A stretch of DNA of 64,000 nt, from contig JARGXX010000123.1 of NCBI GenBank assembly GCA_030374765.1, positions 1 through 64,000 on the forward strand, in the 5' to 3' direction. The stretch's first letter is position 1; the number at the start of each line of letters is the position of its first letter. The DNA is from Agarophyton chilense (Eukaryota > Rhodophyta > Florideophyceae > Gracilariales > Gracilariaceae). Position numbers and translations under genes: made by a program. Of this stretch, positions 32,113 to 43,401 are shown piece after piece. The notes below the pieces were generated by a model. The model was not told the DNA's origin and did no database searches. It saw only the letters and a program-made list of their open reading frames with translations.

Positions 32113-32395
32113 AAGCCACTTGGTATCTTGAGAAGCTCCCCTCTCGGCTGTTTGAAGCAATAACGCTGCTGCCCACAGGCTCGTTCCCCAGTAAATGGAT
32201 AGGAAAACCGACGGAAGCGACAAAGTCCGGAGGGAGAGTGCCGTATCCGACGGGCTTGTGAGGCGAGTTTGGCATCGGGCGCGACAAATACAGGAATACC
32301 ACGACGGGAAAGAGGGAAGATGAAACAGAATCCAGCGGAATAAACTGACCTGACCCCGAATGGACGAAGCGCGCACCGTGGTTCAAGGAATAGCG

Positions 32396-32622
32396 TGTTG
32401 TAAAAACCTCTAGAAGGTCTTAAAGAAACAACTAGAAACCCTTCTGTGAACTAGAACTGTGTAGAAGCATCTAGAAGCTTCCATGGATCATTTATTGTAG
32501 AAACTCTAAGAAGTATCTTAGAAGAAATGCTGCGCTTTTAAACCAAAGTAAAATTTCTTTAGAGCACTATAAAAAAATAAAAGAATGAAGACTGAGTCTC
32601 GAAAAACGAACTCAATTCTACA
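32396..32622 (+). repeat. Putative 5' LTR of the copia element (about 227 bp)
   Basis: Begins tgttgtaaaaacc and ends aattctaca. There is no second copy to confirm the ends. The sequence 32623-33210 is leader and early gag region with no clear domain. Confidence 0.45.
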
Positions 32623-33214
32623 CTTCATAAAGTTATCCGCGTTCTAAGTGTACTTTAAACCATCATCGGTTATGGGTCCAGGCTACGTACAGGCCTAGTC
32701 TACTAAGAACCAACGAGTATACTGCAACGCAAAGAGAAGTCTCACTGCGAAGAGACACAGAAACCGCGCCGGAATTCAGAATCGGTGAAACCAGGTTGGA
32801 CGTTCAGAATCGTTCGAAACCGAAGGAGAAACACGGGCACTACAGTGTTCAAAATTAATCGAAATTCTCAAGAAACAAACAGTACAATACAGAATTGAGC
32901 CAAATTCGTTCAGGAACGGTTCAAAAATTTTCAGAATCCCCTCAAATCAGTAGTTTCTTGTTTATATCGAAATCAACCACGGCTGTTTAGATAAACAGGA
33001 AAACGTGGGTATAGTGGTCTAGGATTTTCTAGTACTGTTCACAACAGTCTTTTCTTTTACATATACCACTGTTCGAGAGAAAAGGAATTGTTCCATCGCA
33101 TTTAAGAAAATTTACTGAAGCAGCAAACAACTAAAACTAAATGGATATGGAAGACAAAAACACGTTTAAAATTGAAAACTCAATGGAGATAATTTCTGCT
33201 CCTGGAAATTCAGA

Positions 33215-33913
33215 ATGATGAACTATCTCAAGAAGAACATCTACTGGAACGTCGTGATTGGAAGTGGAGAAGACTCGACAGCAAAAGAAAAAGCTTTAAT
33301 AGATATCAGCCTTTCCGTCGATGATAATCAAATAGTCTATGTTGAATCTGCCACTAATGGAACAGAAGCTTGGAATGCTTTGTCAGAAGTTTATGAAAAC
33401 AAAGGAATGGCAAACAAAATGGACTTAGAAGAAACATTTATTTCAAAATGACTAAATGAGGGAGATTCAGCAAAACAACACATTGCAGATCTGAAGCGTC
33501 TAAAAACCAGATTGCACCAGCTTAGAGTTCAAAAATCGAAAGAAGAGTATGATTTGCGTGTACTACGAAGTTTGCCAAAATCTTATGAAAGTTTGGTGGT
33601 CACATTGGGAAGTATGGCAGAAAATTTTAGTATCGAAGAACTACACGCCAGAATCCTAAGAGAAGAGTCCAGAAAAAATTCTTCTTCAGAGAATGAAATA
33701 TCTGGAAACCTGTTACAGGAAAAATCGAACAAACGGAAAACACCATTTTCGTTTAAATGCCACTATTGTCAGAAGAAACGGCATAAAATAGCAGACTGCA
33801 GACTTCGAAAAAGGAACCGTCATAGTTCAGACAATAATTCTGCATCAAGTAATCAGCAGAATGAAAGGATAGATAATTCGAACAGATATTCATCAAATTT
33901 TCTAATGGCCTAA
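33215..33913 (+). pseudogene. gag: Copia gag
   Basis: The first frame (33215-33451) has the copia gag pattern: ATNGTEAWNALSEVYENKG. It stops at TGA and resumes at 33512 with LRSLPKSYESLVVTL and the zinc knuckle CHYCQKKRHKIADC. It ends at 33913. The stop at 33449-33451 breaks the product. Confidence 0.75.
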
Positions 33914-33946
33914 CAGAACGTAGAAAAACTATCTAGAACTTGGTGT

Positions 33947-35438
33947 ATGGACTTTGGGGCATCATTTCACATGACGAACAACGAAAAATGGTTTATGAAA
34001 GGAACAATCAAGAATATCAACTCTATAAGTGTACGAATAAGAGATGGATCAAGCGTATTATCCAACAGAGAAGGAGATATATCGATGGAACTTTTTATTC
34101 ATGGAGAGAAAAGCACTATTTCAGTTCATACTGGGCTTTATATCCCTAAAATCGAAACGAATATTATTTCTATTGGACAAATTGACGAACGTGGTCACTC
34201 CGTTTAATTCAAAAATGGATGGTGCCGGGTATCTTTAAAAGAAACAAATGAAACACTGCTCCAAGTAAGAAAAGAAAATTCAACATACATTTTAAGAAGC
34301 ATAAGGGAATACAGAAAAAAGCATTATGCATATGCCGCAATATCAAATGACTATGAACTGTGGCACGCCAGATTGGGACACGCTGGGGAAATAGTTTTAA
34401 GACAAATTGTTTCAAAGAAAACAGCAAACGGAATCCCTGAAGCTCTAAAGGACAAACTAGTGAAACAGGCAAAGGTTGTGTTCTTGGTAGAATGGTTTCA
34501 AAATCGTTCAAAACAATTGGAAAATATCACTCCAAAGACAAGCTAGAGCGGATTCACACGGATCTTTGTTGACAAATGAGTACGAAATCGATAGCAGGGA
34601 AATTTTATTTTATAACATTCACAGATGACTACACCACAAAATCGTTCGTCTATTTTATGAGAAGCAAAGATGAAGCCACAGCAAAAATTGCAGATTTCGT
34701 GACGATGATCGGGAAACAAACAGACCTGTCGGTGAAACGGATTCGGAGCGACAGAGGTGGTGAGTATATTTCTGAAAAACTACAGACATTTTTAAAGAAA
34801 AAAGGAGTTATTCAAGAGCTAACAGCAGCTCATCAGCCACAACAAAATGGAATTGCCGGGAGGATTAATCGAACCCTATGTGAAAAAGCTCGGTGCATGC
34901 TGTACTATGAAGGTTTACCTAAAGCATTTTGGGCAGAGGCCGTTCAAACTGCAAATGGGTTAAGAAACTTTATGCCAACGAAAATTCTGGGAGACATGAG
35001 TTCTTTTGAAAAATAGTCTGGAAGCAAACCAAACATTTCTCATCTTCGGGTTATTGGATGCAAAGCGTTTATTTTAATTCCAAAAGACAACAGAAGGAAA
35101 TGGGATCGAAAAGCCAAATTATGTACTTTTATTGGATATAAAGGAAAGAACTACCGATTTATGGATGATAAGACAAAGAAACTCGTCGTGTGATTGCGAA
35201 CGCTAAATTTCAAGAAATACCGGATACAAAGAATTTTGAGCTTGAAGTGAGAACGGAAAACAATATTCAGAATCATGAGGAAACGCATGCAATATTATCA
35301 GAAAATATTCAAGAACAACATGACATTCACGAAGACAATGAAGAAAATATTGACGCGGTTCCCAGACTTTCAAAAAGAATCAGAAAAAAGCCTACATGGC
35401 TAACTTACGAACATGCTGATGAAAATGAAGAAACTTGA
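33947..35438 (+). pseudogene. Copia protease and integrase
   Basis: Protease begins at DFGASFHMT (usual DSGAS), so the catalytic Asp is kept. After stops at 34205 and near 34545, the integrase core follows at 34576-35016 with TFTDDYTTKSFVYF, RSDRGGEYIS and a third site where the usual Glu is Gly (NGIAGRINRT). The region 35190-35438 is the integrase C-terminal tail. RT and RNase H are missing. Confidence 0.75.
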
Positions 35439-35521
35439 CAAGGAGCGGCAATGATGCTGGCTAATGAGACAGAACCGAAAACATACAATGATGCAATGAA
35501 ATTATCAAAAGGGCGCAGGTA

Positions 35522-35777
35522 TGTAACGGTTGCTATTCAGCCGAACAGAATGCAAAGTCTCGTACGGGTCGAAGCGGCGTCGGCATCGCACTTTCCACTC
35601 TGGGTTTGTCGCTAGAGCACGAGACCGAACGCCCGCCGTGTGGTTACATCTGTTGGAAACGAGATTCGAATTCTGCTGCTCGTTCAGCACAACAGTTCAG
35701 AATCTTCTTACCGGTTTTGCTGCTCTCTCTTTTGTGCGAATAAAGAACGGAGCGTAGTTTAAGAAAAAGGATCTTCA
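35522..35777 (+). repeat. LTR-like sequence of a second element truncating the copia element
   Basis: Begins tgtaacggttgc, contains aataaa at about 35738, and ends cttca; six bases later TGGTGGAATCGCC at 35784 could be a primer site. No partner LTR was found. Downstream (35778-36769) no gene is supported. Confidence 0.35.
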
Positions 35778-36769
35778 GTATAGTGGTGGAATCGCCTGCA
35801 AGAGCGGGAAGGTCGTATCGAACGGTTGGAGAGGTGAACAAAGTTGACGGCCCGCGCCAACGTGGTGCTGTCTCAAACCAAGACGTAATTACAGGGGCTG
35901 GAAATTTGGAGTATTGGACCGAAGGGAGTGATCCATGGCAGAGCGGATGACACAAGAGCCGCACGAGTACACGTGGTTGGACGCTTACACAGCTTTCCTA
36001 ATTTTTTTTCTTAGTTAGACTACGATAGGCGTAACAGTACGGCTCAGGCCTCGTGGTACCAAAGAAACCGGTCTCAGCCGCTACTCTTGGCAGTAAACGG
36101 TATGCATGCCTAGCCCTTCGCCTTCGTCGCCTGCGCAAATCAACGACTCTATCAAATGGTTTTATACATGTCTCCAACCGTACTTTCCCTCCGCAGGTTC
36201 CTGATCGTAACAGGAGGCAGCGACCGCCCATTCCACCTCCAGCCAAACGTGCTTCCGTGCGTACGCGTGGTACACTCAACCACAACGTTCCCTGCTTAGT
36301 ATAATTCTACGTGTACAAATTTTTATATCACACTTTCCTCTCATACATTAATTACTGTGTAACAGGGTCAGTTCTTACGTAATATATGAACAATACCCAG
36401 TGGTCATTTTGAGATTGTACGTGGCCATAAGCGCTTTATTTGAAATCAATCTTCGAGCGCCGACTTCTTCCCCTTAGTCCGTGATGAAGTTGAGTAGCTC
36501 TATGTTAAAGCAGAGTGACGTTGAGTTTGCAAGGAAATTATCTCTACCATCTGCGATGTACTGTAGACATTCATTGGTGACCGACCGGCCTATGTGTTAA
36601 AGTGCAATGCACTTTGGTTGCTCTGATAGAGATGATGCGTTTCATGACTTATGATTATCTTCTAGCAAGGAATGGATCACAATATGAGTATGACTTGTAC
36701 TGTGAATCTGGAATAGTGGCCTCTTAATTGCTGAATGTGTTATATAATTTAGTACCCATTTGGGTAGGG

Positions 36770-37018
36770 TGACAGTTCCAGGAGTGGCAGAACCCACGTG
36801 TGGGAATCTAGAAAATTATAGATATTTCCAGACAGCCACCCTGTAGTACAGTACTTAGTACAGGCAAGCTCACGCTTGCCGCCCACTTTGTAAAGTCAAC
36901 ACGTGTTTGTAATTGGCTTTGCTCACTTTCGCGACAGCTTTACCTTTTTCATGAAGAAGCTTCCGTGAGTACGGCTTCGTTATCAAACTAACTTCATCCA
37001 GGACAGCATTGCGGTACT
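36770..37018 (+). repeat. Diverged chromovirus LTR with decayed primer site
   Basis: Starts tgacagttcc. It contains tacagtacttag (36847-36858), identical to a stretch in the element B LTR. A perfect 7-bp hairpin (GGCAAGC/GCTTGCC, 36863-36880) follows at the same place as the GC-rich hairpin of B. TGGTCT at 37021 may be the remnant primer site. From 37019 to 37949 I see nothing definite. Confidence 0.35.
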
Positions 37019-37949
37019 ATTGGTCTTTATGGTTTTATGTTTTTTTTATTTATTATATTCCTTTTACTTACCAGGTACAACCTCCGTCACAGTATTGGGT
37101 ATTGTTTTGCTTGTTGTATTCCTTGCTCTTTAACAGTAGTCTCCTTCCTATTCTTCCCTTTGGATCCTCCCACTTCTTCCTTCCGTTCACCGGATCTACC
37201 GTCACCGGTGCACTCGCTGTACGCCTCGGTATCGATACACTGCCACCATTCTTGGACGCCTTACTGCCTGTTCTTTTGACCTCGTAGGTTTACCTAAATC
37301 TTCTGTGTAGATCATTCCACACTTATGGAGTCACGACGGCTCTTGCCTCTGTTCGGCCTCTCTTCAAGAGCGGGTTACGATCGCCGCATAAAACACTTCC
37401 AGTCGCCAAGCAATGCTCTACTTGTGCTGCAACTGATGCACGTAACGTAATGCTTGGTGTAAATAAGGTATACAGAACTTATTTAGTGAGTCAAGGATAT
37501 CTGTCTGTGTATCCCTTACAAAAGACATGGTGCCTTCTCTTTGGGTCTCTCCAATGTATATGAAGACATAATTGTGCCAAGTATTACAAGAGATCAGAGC
37601 ATTGGCCTGGTTCACGCTTTTGAAAGTGGGCCGTTTTATAGAGTAGGTAACCCCCCGAATAAAATGCAACAACGAATCTGAATGTCTCCAGCAGTAGGCC
37701 AAACAATTTGCATAAAATCGAACGCACTTGCTAAAAATTCTTTTATTTATAATGTCAAACCTGTCATTCTATTTCATACTGAATCATGTCTCTATTACAG
37801 CAAGCATAGAACCATAGTAACACGTGATTGAACATCGCGCAATAACAAAGCGCACAAATGCGTCAAGAGCTTATCTCAGTACACTATCATTACTTCATAC
37901 CATCTCCTTGGGATTCCATGTAGTATAGTGAGGTACAAAAAAGAGGTAA

Positions 37950-38455
37950 TGATGCTTCAAAATGGACATGGATGGTTGCCGGCATGCGCCGTGTACAACA
38001 GTGGTTTAGTTAGCCATTAGTATAGCCTTTCGCAAATTCAGTAGTAGATAAATAAGATTAAGTAGATAGGTAGGCGCACCTCAAGTGCACATCCCCGTGG
38101 CCACGTAGCAAGGAGCGCCAGCGTAGGTCGGGTGGCCTGTGAGATAATATATCTTCACCAAGTATGGCTAACCCGGTAACTATTGTAAATTTGAGCACCA
38201 ACTAGATTACTTTTACCCCTTTTCGTTTCTACAGTCGACCATAAAGGCAAGTCTAGGTTCCCCAGATCTGCGTGCGCTGTGCATTACAGTCTACCAACAT
38301 GGTCTAGGTAAGCCAGCCGATTCAGTTGCACCCTTCAGTGGCTTGTGCTGCACCTTACAGGTATCTTCAATCTCAGCCTCCTAGGTCGAACCCTTTGCTC
38401 GCTCCCTAGAACCGACATGTCCTACCTCCCTGATATCTTTTTGGTTTATACCACA
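37950..38455 (+). repeat. Probable 5' LTR of element E
   Basis: The right end (accaca at 38455) is well placed, three bases before the primer site. The left end is uncertain because no 3' LTR exists. Confidence 0.4.
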
Positions 38456-38458
38456 TTT

Positions 38459-38476
38459 TGGTCTCCCGACTTAGAA
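38459..38476 (+). promoter_or_regulatory. Primer binding site of element E
   Basis: TGGTCTCCCGACTTAGAA is identical to the site of element B over 18 bases, again three bases after the LTR end. Confidence 0.75.
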
Positions 38477-38585
38477 ATTGGTGTTCACCACGTTTCGAAT
38501 TGAAAGGGAGAGTTTGGAATTGAATCCGTACCTTTTGGTGAAGGAGTCACTGAAACAGCAAATGCTGACTCATTAGTTTACCTAA

Positions 38586-40551
38586 ATGGAAAAATCATCG
38601 AAAAACGCGCCGAAACGCGTCACTATTGGGTCTAATACACCAGTTGGTGGTCTCCCCCCAAGGGAGGGACGTGCACAACCAATTCTGAATAACCCGGAGG
38701 AACGTCTTCGGAAGCAGAGAACCACTCAGGTCGATGCAGCAGGACGAGAGACAGAAGGTCCCTCAACAGAAGCGCGAAATACCAATGTGGTTGGACAAAA
38801 GGATGAAACCCCTGGTCCCCGTCTAGATAACGAGTAATTTACCGGTGTGGTAGTGGATCGGGTGTATCAGGAAGTGATGGACCGTGTGCCAGTATTCATC
38901 ATCAATTACCCCGAGGACGAGGTAAGGGAATAAATCGCCCAATTGGTAACGCTATCTCTACAAAAACATAGGGTTTGCAAACCGAAGTAGGGGCGAAAGC
39001 AAACACCGTCAAAGTGGAGGTCCAAGCCTTTTTTTCAGAAACCTCAAGGTATTTTCTATCTCCAAACTAACCTTCCAATTTGGCAAAGTAATGGGAAGCC
39101 GCACGACTAAAGTCGGAGAAGGGCAGAACCTACGGCGATTGAAGGCCCAGGGTATAATTACCTACGGAAAACTGTCGGTAGAGCTGCGCAGGGAACCGTT
39201 GGCGGAGTCCCTGGTCGTTAAGATGGGTCGCCTAGCTTGGAAGAAGAGCTAGACCGACGACCATCTGGTAAGAGAAAGAAGAAAACCTAAAGGACGAAGA
39301 GAAAGGGGCACAGGTCGTATCATGACTCTTTGAGCTCGGAAACCGAATCCGGTTGGTCAACGGATGACAACCAAAGAGGTTCACGGAAATGAAGGAAGAA
39401 TTCCCGTCATAAGAAGTGAATAACTAGCGACAAGGGTAAGACCAAACGGTATGACTCGTCAGAGTCAGCTTCCGACCACGATCTCTACCTACACGTGATC
39501 GTTCCGTTGAACAACATTTTCACAAAGGCGGTCGACTACCACACTTAAAGGTTGGAAAAAAGGAACTCTGAGTACACCAAATAGCTGTCTCAAAAGGCAA
39601 CTAAGCATCACCTGAGCTTAGTTTCCAATGAGGGATACCCGTTTCTCTGGATTTGATCCCATCGCTATCACCGACTTCCTTCGAAGGTTCAAGATAGCTT
39701 GTGACCAAAATGAAGTTTTAGGAGGTGCCGTGCTGTGGATATTTCAGTTTTACCTTAAAAATCAGGGCGCCAACATATCACACAGCCGCTTACAGAGCGA
39801 TACCATGGCAGTGGATGATGAACGTGCGACAATGCTGACTACATACCCACAGGTGGTGAACTTCTTCCTGGAAACCTATGCAACCGATGAGGTTATTCAG
39901 GAGGCCTACTTTGAGGTGATTAGACACCTTCAACAAGAAGGGCAAACAGAATTGGATTACGCTCGCTTGCTCTGGGCAACGGTGTCCCGATGCGGTAGCG
40001 TTTTTAATACCACAAGGTTGAAGTCAATACACGCTGATCACATTGACAAACGAATAATTTTGCAGGTAAGGAATTATCTTCGTACAAACCGTAAGGTGGA
40101 TTACAACGCACGGGCGCGTTATGGGCCGGGCCTAGAAGATACGCTACGAATGGGGAAAAAAACAGTGGTTCCCACACCGAAAGGGACAATGGATAAACCG
40201 AAACGGTCAGTCTTCGGCATCGAAGAAGCATCCACGACCGATGACGGATCATACGAGCACACACCTCATGGGCAAGCGATTTATCTGATCGACACCTCTC
40301 AGATCGGGGAACATTGGTGTCCAAGTTCTAACTGGTCGAGTTCAATACCTGGTGGGGTACCGTTGGAACCATTTTCGACTCCTTCAACGACGGTATCAGC
40401 TCCAGCACACCCGAATGTTTTAGTACCATACGCTAACCTAGTTGATAGACGGCCTGTATACAGAAGGCAAATGCCATTCTCTAATAAGTTCCAACCGAAA
40501 CCAACCACGATACAATTAAGGGATCCCGCAACAAGCACTATATTTTGCTAG
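38586..40551 (+). pseudogene. gag: Gag of element E
   Basis: A short N-terminal frame (38586-38837, MEKSSKNAPKRVTIGS) is followed by broken sequence. A 307-codon frame from 39628 matches the capsid-like region of the B and C gags (DPIAITDFLRRFKIACDQNE, LETYATDEVIQEAYFEVI, VSRCGSVFNTTRLK). No zinc knuckle was seen. It is inactivated by stops between the parts. Confidence 0.65.
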
Positions 40552-40853
40552 TGTTGTTTATCTATCCACCATTTGGTGACTCAGTGTAGTAGTGTTGCTC
40601 CCCAGATGCGAACCATCCTCCTATAGGTGCGGCACCAGAATCACCAGGAAGTCTTCGGCTCCCAACCCGCTGCAGCTCCCCCTGAACGGAACGCCAATGC
40701 GCCCCTTATGACATCTCAACAGGCCAATTTGGTTACGGACGGAACTCAGGAAGCTGAGCCCTACCACGAGGCGGAAAACGCAAACCGGTTGGAGTGAAGG
40801 CCACCCCCAACCGGGCTCACTCGGAAAGCTTTCCAATATCATCTTTCTGAAGC

Positions 40854-42583
40854 ATGGATGAATACGCATTGGTCACTGGAGAGGAAGAGTTTATGGATGA
40901 CCTGGTCACTATATGCTCCCTCATACACAGTAACTACAAAGCAAACAGCCCTCTTGGGTCTGCTACAAACCACTTGGTTCCATTTGTTACCGTACTGGAT
41001 ACAGGAGCGGGACCCAATCTGGTGAATGTCAGACTATCACCACCAGGGTTGTTTTACAGGATATAGCCCTGCACATTGCAGAACCCACTCGTGGATTCTA
41101 ACAATTGACCTCTTTCAGTCCGTGGTTACCTCACCATCATGGTCATGGTTCGACACCTGGAGGGAAGAGTCGACTTTATCCTAATTAACCAACTGGCAAC
41201 GGACTGCATTCTGGGGACATTTATTATCGATCGCCACAACCGGGGTGTATTTCCCAGATCCCAGACGGTTTTTTCCAACAATGGACGGTGCATTGCCATT
41301 ATTGGTAAGGGCCGTGGACCCCAGAAACAAAACACCAGACGGGAGATTTCAAACCAAAAAGCAGGTACAACATCCAATAAGGTCCAGTTAGCTCACATGG
41401 TATCCATTCCAACTTCCCACCAAATGGTAGTACAAGTCACATCCTTGCGACCAGGTATAGTATCTCTTCAGAAACATACCAAGTTTATGGACAAACACAC
41501 GACCTTGATGGAAAATGAAATTATCGAGAATATACAGAACAAACCATTCAAGGTATACCTCTGCAACTTCAGCAACCACATGGTAAAGCACCCCAAAAAT
41601 ACAGTTATCGGCTTGGCGCTGCCGGCGCCAGGTCACATCTTTACAATGAAACCATCATGGTCTCACGTGTACAAGAACGATAAGGAGAGGGGGACGAAGG
41701 AGAATGAAAACCAGAAGGTAAAGAAAAACGCCCAAACGGGAGGGAACACCGACACCAACATGTAGGTGAAGGATTGGAGAGAAGAAGTAAATATTGGCCT
41801 TAAAGATGAAAGAAACCGAAACACATACTCTATTTACCGGAGCCGCTTGAAATCATGCGTTCGGGACGGCTGGGTGCGATAGTAGCAAACCAGCATCGCA
41901 TAGACTTGGCGGTAGACGCGAAGCCTATTCATCAGCAACCGTACCGGCCAATCAAAAAGCCCGAGAAGTAGAAGTACAGGACGGGCAGAGAGTGCTACCT
42001 GAAGGTCTGATTGAATCCACAAATACGGAATGGGTAATCTCTGTGGTTCTTGTGCAAAAACGAGGAGAAACCCGAATGCGGTTCTGTATCGACTATCGGA
42101 AGTTGAAGGCCGGTACGGTAGTAGACTCGTATCCGATAGCAAGAATAGATGAATGAATCGATTCTCTAGGAGAAGCATATATATATACATCCCACTGATT
42201 GCCAACTGGGGTTATTGGAAAATACAGGTACCCGAGGAGGATAGAGATATGACCGCATTCAGCTGGCACGTGAGAATCTATTGAATCTGGAGATTGCCTT
42301 TTGGTGTACGTAATGCGCCAGCAACCTTCCAACGGGCGCTTGACATTATATTGACGAAAAGTTAGGCTAACAACCGCATTGGTGTATATAGACGACGTGG
42401 TGATCTACTACAGAACCATTGAGCAGCACCACGAATACGTTAGAACTTTACTAAACCTCTTGAGAAATGCAGGAGTAACTCTGTAGTGAAGGGAGTGTAT
42501 GTTCTTCGACCAGAAGGTAGAGTATCTGGGGCACACAAGCAGCCCAGGAAAACGTCAAGTAGCCAAACGAAACCTCAAAGCGG
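40854..42583 (+). pseudogene. Protease and RT remnants of element E
   Basis: Protease: VLDTGAGPNLVN with Asp codon at 40998-41000, then a stop, then CILGTFIIDRHNRGVF in the frame 41139-41765. RT is very decayed, with many stops, but DYRKLKA-like sequence near 42090 and YIDDVVIY near 42390 can be made out. The sequence stops being RT at 42583, where D begins. Confidence 0.65.
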
Positions 42584-43201
42584 TGTAGTATTTTGAACTT
42601 TCAGAATACCAATGGAAGATGTTTTTGGCTGAGTATGATTATACTCATAAGTGAGTGCAACGGCTAGGATGAAGTTGTAACGCGGCACCCTGCAGATGGT
42701 CCGTGAGGTGGTATGTTACACGTGAGATTTCGGTCTGTCACGGCGCATCCGATTCGACCCTTTGTGGGGAAATATCGGATTGGAAACGGCGCATATACTG
42801 TAGTGGGTAACCACGTGGCAACCATTATCCCGTACTGTAGAAGGGTTAATCGGCCAACGAAGTTTATATCTAGATATGATTATGTCCGGCGCTCACCCCT
42901 GTGCAATGTACTTAAGGCACAGAGGGGGGCGCCGACTCCAAAGTAAAGGAGATAACAAACGAGTTCACAACTGTCTTGTTCCTTGTTCAGGATTCCTTCA
43001 CCGTAGATCCGGACAAGCTACAACAAGAAGTTATCCGTTCCATAGTACCAACCACTCTCATTGGTGAGTGGGGCCTTACAACTCCCATTCTAGCTCCCTA
43101 GTGTTTTGCTCTACCATACCTTCCCCTTAGCCGCAAGCACCCATTCGGCAGTGCCAAACACTGTCGCAGGTGTCTGCTCTCTCCGTAAAGCGGATACTAC
43201 A
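42584..43201 (+). repeat. 5' LTR of element D (618 bp)
   Basis: Begins tgtagtatttt and ends gatactaca. It matches the 616-bp 3' LTR at 53392-54007 along its length. Confidence 0.9.
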
Positions 43202-43203
43202 AG

Positions 43204-43221
43204 TGGTCTCCCGACTTATAA
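43204..43221 (+). promoter_or_regulatory. Primer binding site of element D
   Basis: TGGTCTCCCGACTTA matches the B and E sites over 15 bases; spacing from the LTR is two bases. Confidence 0.7.
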
Positions 43222-43401
43222 GCACTGTAATTGGCTACTCCAAATATTTCGCACCTGGAACGTGGAATCGATAATGATCTCTAATTCGAATGGAATACGA
43301 CCCTGGGAGCGGTTTCCGACCACCTCCAGCTATTACTGAGTTTCGTAGTTAACAACGCTTTCGTATTCAATTGAAGACCTCAATTATTTCGTCGCCGAAC
43401 A

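Larger units (their letters stand above)
24452..32395 (+). mobile_element. Element C: degenerate chromovirus, 3' LTR missing
   Basis: Order: 5' LTR, primer site, gag, protease, RT, RNase H, integrase, chromodomain, then a tail with an antisense frame. All reading frames carry stops or shifts. No second copy of the tgagccctg LTR start is seen; a copia LTR begins at 32396 where the 3' LTR would be expected. Confidence 0.85.
32396..35521 (+). mobile_element. Ty1/copia element, 3' part lost
   Basis: LTR-like start at 32396, then gag, protease and integrase in copia order, truncated before RT. The element is AT-rich compared with the chromoviruses around it. The last readable part (AMMLANETEPKTYNDAMK) is the usual segment just before copia RT. 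At about 35522 another LTR-like sequence begins. Confidence 0.75.
37950..42583 (+). mobile_element. Element E: old chromovirus, cut by element D
   Basis: LTR, primer site, gag, protease and a heavily decayed RT are present in order. The left end (tgatgcttc at 37950) is a guess. Element D's 5' LTR begins at 42584, within RT. RNase H, integrase and chromodomain of E are not found on the other side of D. Confidence 0.7.

Noticed and set aside
37418-37702. 94-codon minus-strand frame
   Set aside because: Protein-like at first sight, but no family recognised and no neighbour to support it.
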